Shown piece after piece: positions 7,780-10,323 of a stretch of DNA of 10,323 nucleotides. Numbering within the stretch: position 1 is the first letter of the stretch; the number at the start of each line of letters is the position of its first letter. The translations under genes were made by a program, and so were the position numbers. The notes under the pieces are model-generated. The model did no database searches. It had not been told where the DNA came from and saw nothing but the letters and a program-made list of their open reading frames with translations. The DNA comes from Desulfobacterales bacterium (GTDB lineage: Bacteria; Desulfobacterota; Desulfobacteria; Desulfobacterales; RPRI01), in assembly GCA_020052975.1 (NCBI GenBank), contig JAGVOC010000472.1, positions 1 to 10,323 of the forward strand, written 5' to 3'.

Positions 7780-9737
7780 TTTGTTTTCCCTTCACCTTTT
7801 ATCTTTAAAAGCTGCGCCCCTCTATTTGCGCGTGGGCAGGTGCTTCCTAGATCAGTAATAAATCTTGACATGATTGTGGATGCATGTGTTTTTACCCCTC
7901 GTGTAACTTTTGCCCTAATTTTAAACGCCTCTCTCCTTTGAATTTGGGTAAAACTAGAGATAATCAAAATATTTCGTGTTCTTGTAATAGCAACATAAAA
8001 AAGACGCCGCTGCTCCTCAAGTTGCCGGAGTTCCTGAGCAGACGGCAAATTATCTTCGATATGAGGGACTAATCCTTCGACGCAACCTACAACGGCAACC
8101 ATATCAGCGGAAAGCCCTTTTGATTTATGCAAACTCATAATACGAACATAATCTACATCTGTTGGTAATTCCGGCTGGGTAATATTCGTTCTAAGATGCT
8201 CGTATAATATTTTAGCATCAAACTTATCACCCCCTATTGCTCTGCACATTGAGCGAAGTGAAACGGCCCACTCTGCCATATCTGGAAAAATAGCATCAAC
8301 AAGTCTTGTACCAGTTAAATTAGCCTGCCTTTGCAATGCTTGTTGTAATAAACGAAATCGTTGTATTATTGAAGTCGTATAAGGCAATTTAATTCTATCT
8401 TTCGTTAAGGATTCAAGGACTTGATAAGGTTGTTCTCCCGTCTGTTCACAATGATTTCTAATTGAGTTCCATCCTGTATGGTTCAATGAGGCACTTCCAA
8501 AACCACACCAGCACCTTAGAGCAACACAATCCTCTCTATTTGCAAGCAATGTCAGTAATGTAAATGCCTGCTGTGCTTGAGATTCATCAAGTTCACTCGG
8601 CTTTCCATCCAGTTCTTCTTGATGAAAGAAGCTATGAGCGGGGATGTCAAGTCGGTGCAATGCTTCTCTGACTAACGCTCCTAGTAAACGTCTCGGTGCT
8701 AAAACAAGAACTTTTCCGGGTTCAACAACCCCTCTTACTATCTCATTTTTAATTAGTTGCGCTATACCTTTTGCCTCATCATAAACACTTGGCCATTGCA
8801 CAATCTGCACATCACCGGTAAGGTTCTCCGGGCGAGGTTTAATTGATCTATCAACACGTTCATTATTATGGACAATCAGAGCATTGGCCAAATCGACAAC
8901 ACTCTTAGGGCAACGATAACAATCCGTTAAATCCTCCTCATGAGTCCCGGGGTGAGTGGCTTCAAATTGAGTAACACCATCCGGATGAGCAAACCTGAAT
9001 GAATAAATAGATTGATTCTCATCGCCGATTACAGTAAGACTTTTGCCTTCAGCGAGTATATCGATAAGCACCTGATCGGCCCTATTCAGATCCTGATACT
9101 CATCGACCAAAATAAAATTAAATATTGTCTTAATATCTGATTCCGGATTATTGCGTAAAAACTGTAACGCCTGTGGAACCAATTCCCCGATTAACATTGC
9201 CTTATGGAATCTTAGCCAACTCATAAGCGTTGCATGGAACTGCTTGTCAATGGGGTCCAATGGCCACCCTGGTTCTTCTGACTGAAGACGAGCCCATGCA
9301 GCATCAAATGCTCTTAATCTTGCTTCACAAGCTCTCACAGCACCGTACTCGTTATCGCGTATATCTTCTAACATGAATCTAATTTCATATGACAGTAAAG
9401 GACGCGGAACTCGTTGGGTTATTTCCATAACCCTAGCACTAGACAAGAAACCGAAACAAAAGGCGTGAATAGTTGTTGCATTAACTTCAGAAGCCCCCTG
9501 AACTTGAAGTTCCCGTAGAGATTTCTTCAAATCAGTTGCAGCAGTTCGAGTAAAAGTACAAACCAAAATCTGGCCCGGAAAGATACCTTCTTCAAGCAAA
9601 CGTGCCACACGGCGCATCATTGAAAAAGTTTTTCCTGTCCCCGGGCCCGCTAGAACACACAAAGGCGAATCCTGAGTTTCCGCGATACGTCTAGCCGGAC
9701 CATCTAATCCTTGTATCCAATGAGGTTTTTGATTCAT
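7776..9737 (-). CDS. UvrD/PcrA-like SF1A ATP-dependent DNA helicase
   Basis: An SF1A 3'-5' helicase of 653 residues from the ATG at 9737. Motifs in that numbering: Walker A (AGPGTGKT, 30-37), Ia (CTFTRTAATDLK, about 60-71), II (DEYQD, 212-216), III (GDENQSIYSFR, 238-248), IV (YRCPKSVVDLAN), V (MSLHKSKGL, about 534-542) and VI (YVAITRTR, about 581-588). All ATPase residues look intact. The canonical Q-motif (LNxxQ) is not seen: the corresponding place reads LDGPARRIA. At about 650 aa it is shorter than UvrD (about 720) and lacks an obvious nuclease domain. A GTG at 9758 would add seven residues; its AAGGA lies about 17 nt away and the ATG has GGAG about 15 nt away, so neither start is well supported. 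It overlaps the SNF2 gene by 4 nt. Arg and Ala are more frequent than in its Lys/Ile-rich neighbours, which may mean a separate origin. Its partner role in defence is inferred from the operon only. Confidence 0.88.
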   Translation of the reverse strand: MNQKPHWIQGLDGPARRIAETQDSPLCVLAGPGTGKTFSMMRRVARLLEEGIFPGQILVCTFTRTAATDLKKSLRELQVQGASEVNATTIHAFCFGFLSSARVMEITQRVPRPLLSYEIRFMLEDIRDNEYGAVRACEARLRAFDAAWARLQSEEPGWPLDPIDKQFHATLMSWLRFHKAMLIGELVPQALQFLRNNPESDIKTIFNFILVDEYQDLNRADQVLIDILAEGKSLTVIGDENQSIYSFRFAHPDGVTQFEATHPGTHEEDLTDCYRCPKSVVDLANALIVHNNERVDRSIKPRPENLTGDVQIVQWPSVYDEAKGIAQLIKNEIVRGVVEPGKVLVLAPRRLLGALVREALHRLDIPAHSFFHQEELDGKPSELDESQAQQAFTLLTLLANREDCVALRCWCGFGSASLNHTGWNSIRNHCEQTGEQPYQVLESLTKDRIKLPYTTSIIQRFRLLQQALQRQANLTGTRLVDAIFPDMAEWAVSLRSMCRAIGGDKFDAKILYEHLRTNITQPELPTDVDYVRIMSLHKSKGLSADMVAVVGCVEGLVPHIEDNLPSAQELRQLEEQRRLFYVAITRTRNILIISSFTQIQRREAFKIRAKVTRGVKTHASTIMSRFITDLGSTCPRANRGAQLLKIKGEGKTK

Positions 9738-9777
9738 ATTAGATAATTTAATCTCCACTACTCGATTAGTAAGAATC

Positions 9778-9796
9778 CTTTGTCATGTTTACAAAG
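9778..9796 (-). promoter_or_regulatory. Possible hairpin in HTH-UvrD gap
   Basis: CTTTGT and ACAAAG form a 6-bp inverted repeat with a 7-base loop in the gap after the HTH stop codon. On the transcript the 3' arm overlaps AAGGA, the only Shine-Dalgarno-like run serving the GTG at 9758. There is no T-run behind it, so it is not a normal terminator. It may slow translation or attenuate read-through into the helicase genes; a short stem like this can also occur by chance. Confidence 0.2.
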
Positions 9797-9798
9797 CT

Positions 9799-9972
9799 TT
9801 ATTTGTTCGTCCTCGCTTTAATAAAATCTTTCAAATCCTTTGGCTTAACTTTCCACTGACCAATCTTAACCGCACGTATTTGCTTTTCACGAATAAGTTC
9901 ACGCACCCGGTATTCAGATAGACCAAGTTCTTTAGCAACCTGTTTTACTGTTAAATGCCCTTTAAGTAACAT
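9799..9972 (-). CDS. Small helix-turn-helix (excisionase/MerR-like HTH_17) DNA-binding protein
   Basis: A 57-residue protein with the pattern LTVKQVAKELGLSEYRVREL followed by IREKQIRAVKIGQWKVKPKDLKDFI. This is the winged-HTH fold of the excisionase family (HTH_17): helix-turn-helix at residues about 7-26, then a short wing with a conserved Gly-x-Trp and a closing helix. Proteins of this kind bind DNA as small regulators or as excision factors. An in-frame ATG at 10020 would give 73 residues, but it lies inside the predicted -10 box (TATAATG) and lacks a good ribosome site, while the ATG at 9972 has CAGAGG 7 nt upstream. I therefore chose 9972. It is the first gene of the operon, 61 nt before the UvrD start, so I expect a transcriptional regulator of the defence genes rather than a phage excisionase; no integrase is present here. 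Confidence 0.8.
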   Translation of the reverse strand: MLLKGHLTVKQVAKELGLSEYRVRELIREKQIRAVKIGQWKVKPKDLKDFIKARTNK

Positions 9973-10001
9973 ATTATAACCTCTGTTTTTTATACTACGA
10001 T

Positions 10002-10015
10002 GATCAATATTGTTC
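10002..10015. promoter_or_regulatory. Candidate operator: imperfect palindrome over the predicted transcription start
   Basis: GATCAATATTGTTC pairs with its own reverse complement at 12 of 14 positions around a perfect CAATATTG core (10005-10012). It lies immediately downstream of the -10 box and covers the expected transcription start near 10012. That is a common place for a repressor site. The adjacent HTH protein is the obvious candidate binder, giving autoregulation. AT-rich short palindromes are frequent by chance. Confidence 0.3.
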
Positions 10016-10018
10016 CAC

Positions 10019-10046
10019 ATTATACAACATTATTTTCCAATAACAA
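10019..10046 (-). promoter_or_regulatory. Sigma70-type promoter of the defence operon
   Basis: On the minus strand TTGTTA (10041-10046; 4 of 6 matches to TTGACA) is followed after 16 bases by a perfect TATAAT (10019-10024). Transcription would start about 7 bases downstream, near 10012, leaving a leader of about 40 nt before the HTH start at 9972. No other strong promoter was seen within the operon, and gene overlaps suggest all five genes depend on this one. The consensus -10 implies substantial basal strength unless repressed. Confidence 0.6.
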
Positions 10047-10323
10047 TAAAAATCCAAAGAGATGAGTAGTCACTCAAAAAAGAGGAAATTATCACAACTG
10101 TAAATCTCACAACACCTAACTTGAGCCACAATGTCCCATCTTGTCACTTTGACCCACTTTTTGATCCTTTTATATCAGCATCTCAACAGCTACTATCAAG
10201 AATAGGTGCAATACTGTCTCAATATCAAAATCTTAAGCTACAATCAAAACATACCAATAATGTCATTAAAGCTTGTGTTATCAAGCCTGGAAAGGTTTTA
10301 TAAATAGGTCTATGATTTTTGGC
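10021..10323. other. Operon upstream region, no convincing gene
   Basis: This stretch contains the promoter, AT-rich leader-proximal sequence and two related 14-bp units at 10125-10156. A 60-codon frame on the plus strand (10121-10303, TTG start) lacks a ribosome site and recognisable domains, and I do not accept it. On the minus strand a frame is open from the window edge for about 33 codons and then stops; too short to judge, it could be the tail of a neighbouring gene. Confidence 0.5.
10125..10156. repeat. Two imperfect 14-bp direct repeats, possible insertion-sequence end remnant
   Basis: Read on the minus strand, TGGGTCAAAGTGAC (10143-10156) and TGGGACATTGTGGC (10125-10138) match at 10 of 14 positions and begin 18 bases apart; TCAAG follows. 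Repeated TGGGTCA/GTGAC-type units are reminiscent of the multiple terminal repeats at ends of IS21-family elements. That family assignment comes from memory of such ends, not from an alignment, and no transposase gene is in the window. Confidence 0.3.

Noticed and set aside
9973..9978. Second TATAAT immediately before the HTH ATG as an alternative promoter
   Set aside because: No reasonable -35 hexamer 16-18 bases upstream, and it would give an almost leaderless transcript despite a good ribosome site just before it.
10121..10303. 60-codon plus-strand frame with TTG start in the upstream region
   Set aside because: No Shine-Dalgarno, no recognisable domain, and its first part lies in the direct repeats.
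1..10323. CRISPR array, tRNA or rRNA genes
   Set aside because: No regularly spaced identical repeats, no cloverleaf-like or rRNA-like sequence was seen while reading both strands.

Overview
The window holds one long minus-strand operon that looks like an antiviral defence locus, next to the tail of a LysR-type regulator gene on the plus strand. The DNA is moderately AT-rich. The LysR fragment, Shine-Dalgarno sites and GTG starts point to a bacterium using the standard bacterial code. I cannot name the lineage; a Gram-negative or an uncultivated environmental bacterium is my guess.

Layout, left to right. Positions 1-285: C-terminal 94 residues of a LysR-family effector-binding domain, cut by the window edge. 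Positions 286-472: a non-coding convergent gap with a small palindrome. Positions 473-10020 (minus strand, so read from high to low coordinates): a small HTH/excisionase-like protein, a UvrD/PcrA-like SF1 helicase, a large SNF2/RapA-like SF2 translocase, a type III-like (beta-class) adenine methyltransferase (Mod), and a type III restriction subunit (Res) with SF2 helicase motifs and a C-terminal PD-ExK nuclease. Positions 10021-10323: promoter region plus imperfect 14-bp repeats that may be an insertion-sequence remnant; no convincing gene.

The genes are tightly packed. UvrD and SNF2 overlap by 4 nt (GTGA), SNF2 and Mod are 19 nt apart, and Mod and Res overlap by 8 nt, so the four large genes very likely form one transcript. 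A sigma70-type promoter lies just upstream of the HTH gene, and its -10 box covers that gene's first possible ATG, so translation probably starts at the internal ATG at 9972.

Functionally, Mod would methylate a short asymmetric site and, with Res, make a type III restriction-modification enzyme that cuts unmodified foreign DNA. The unusual part is the two extra DNA motor proteins in the same operon, one SNF2-type and one UvrD-type, plus a small DNA-binding protein that is a natural candidate for operon control. The SNF2-plus-adenine-methylase pair recalls class 1 DISARM (DrmD, DrmMI), but no DrmA, DrmB or DrmC is visible, and a Res subunit is present instead. I read it as an expanded, non-canonical type III R-M locus. 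Whether this exact set is already described cannot be decided from sequence alone.
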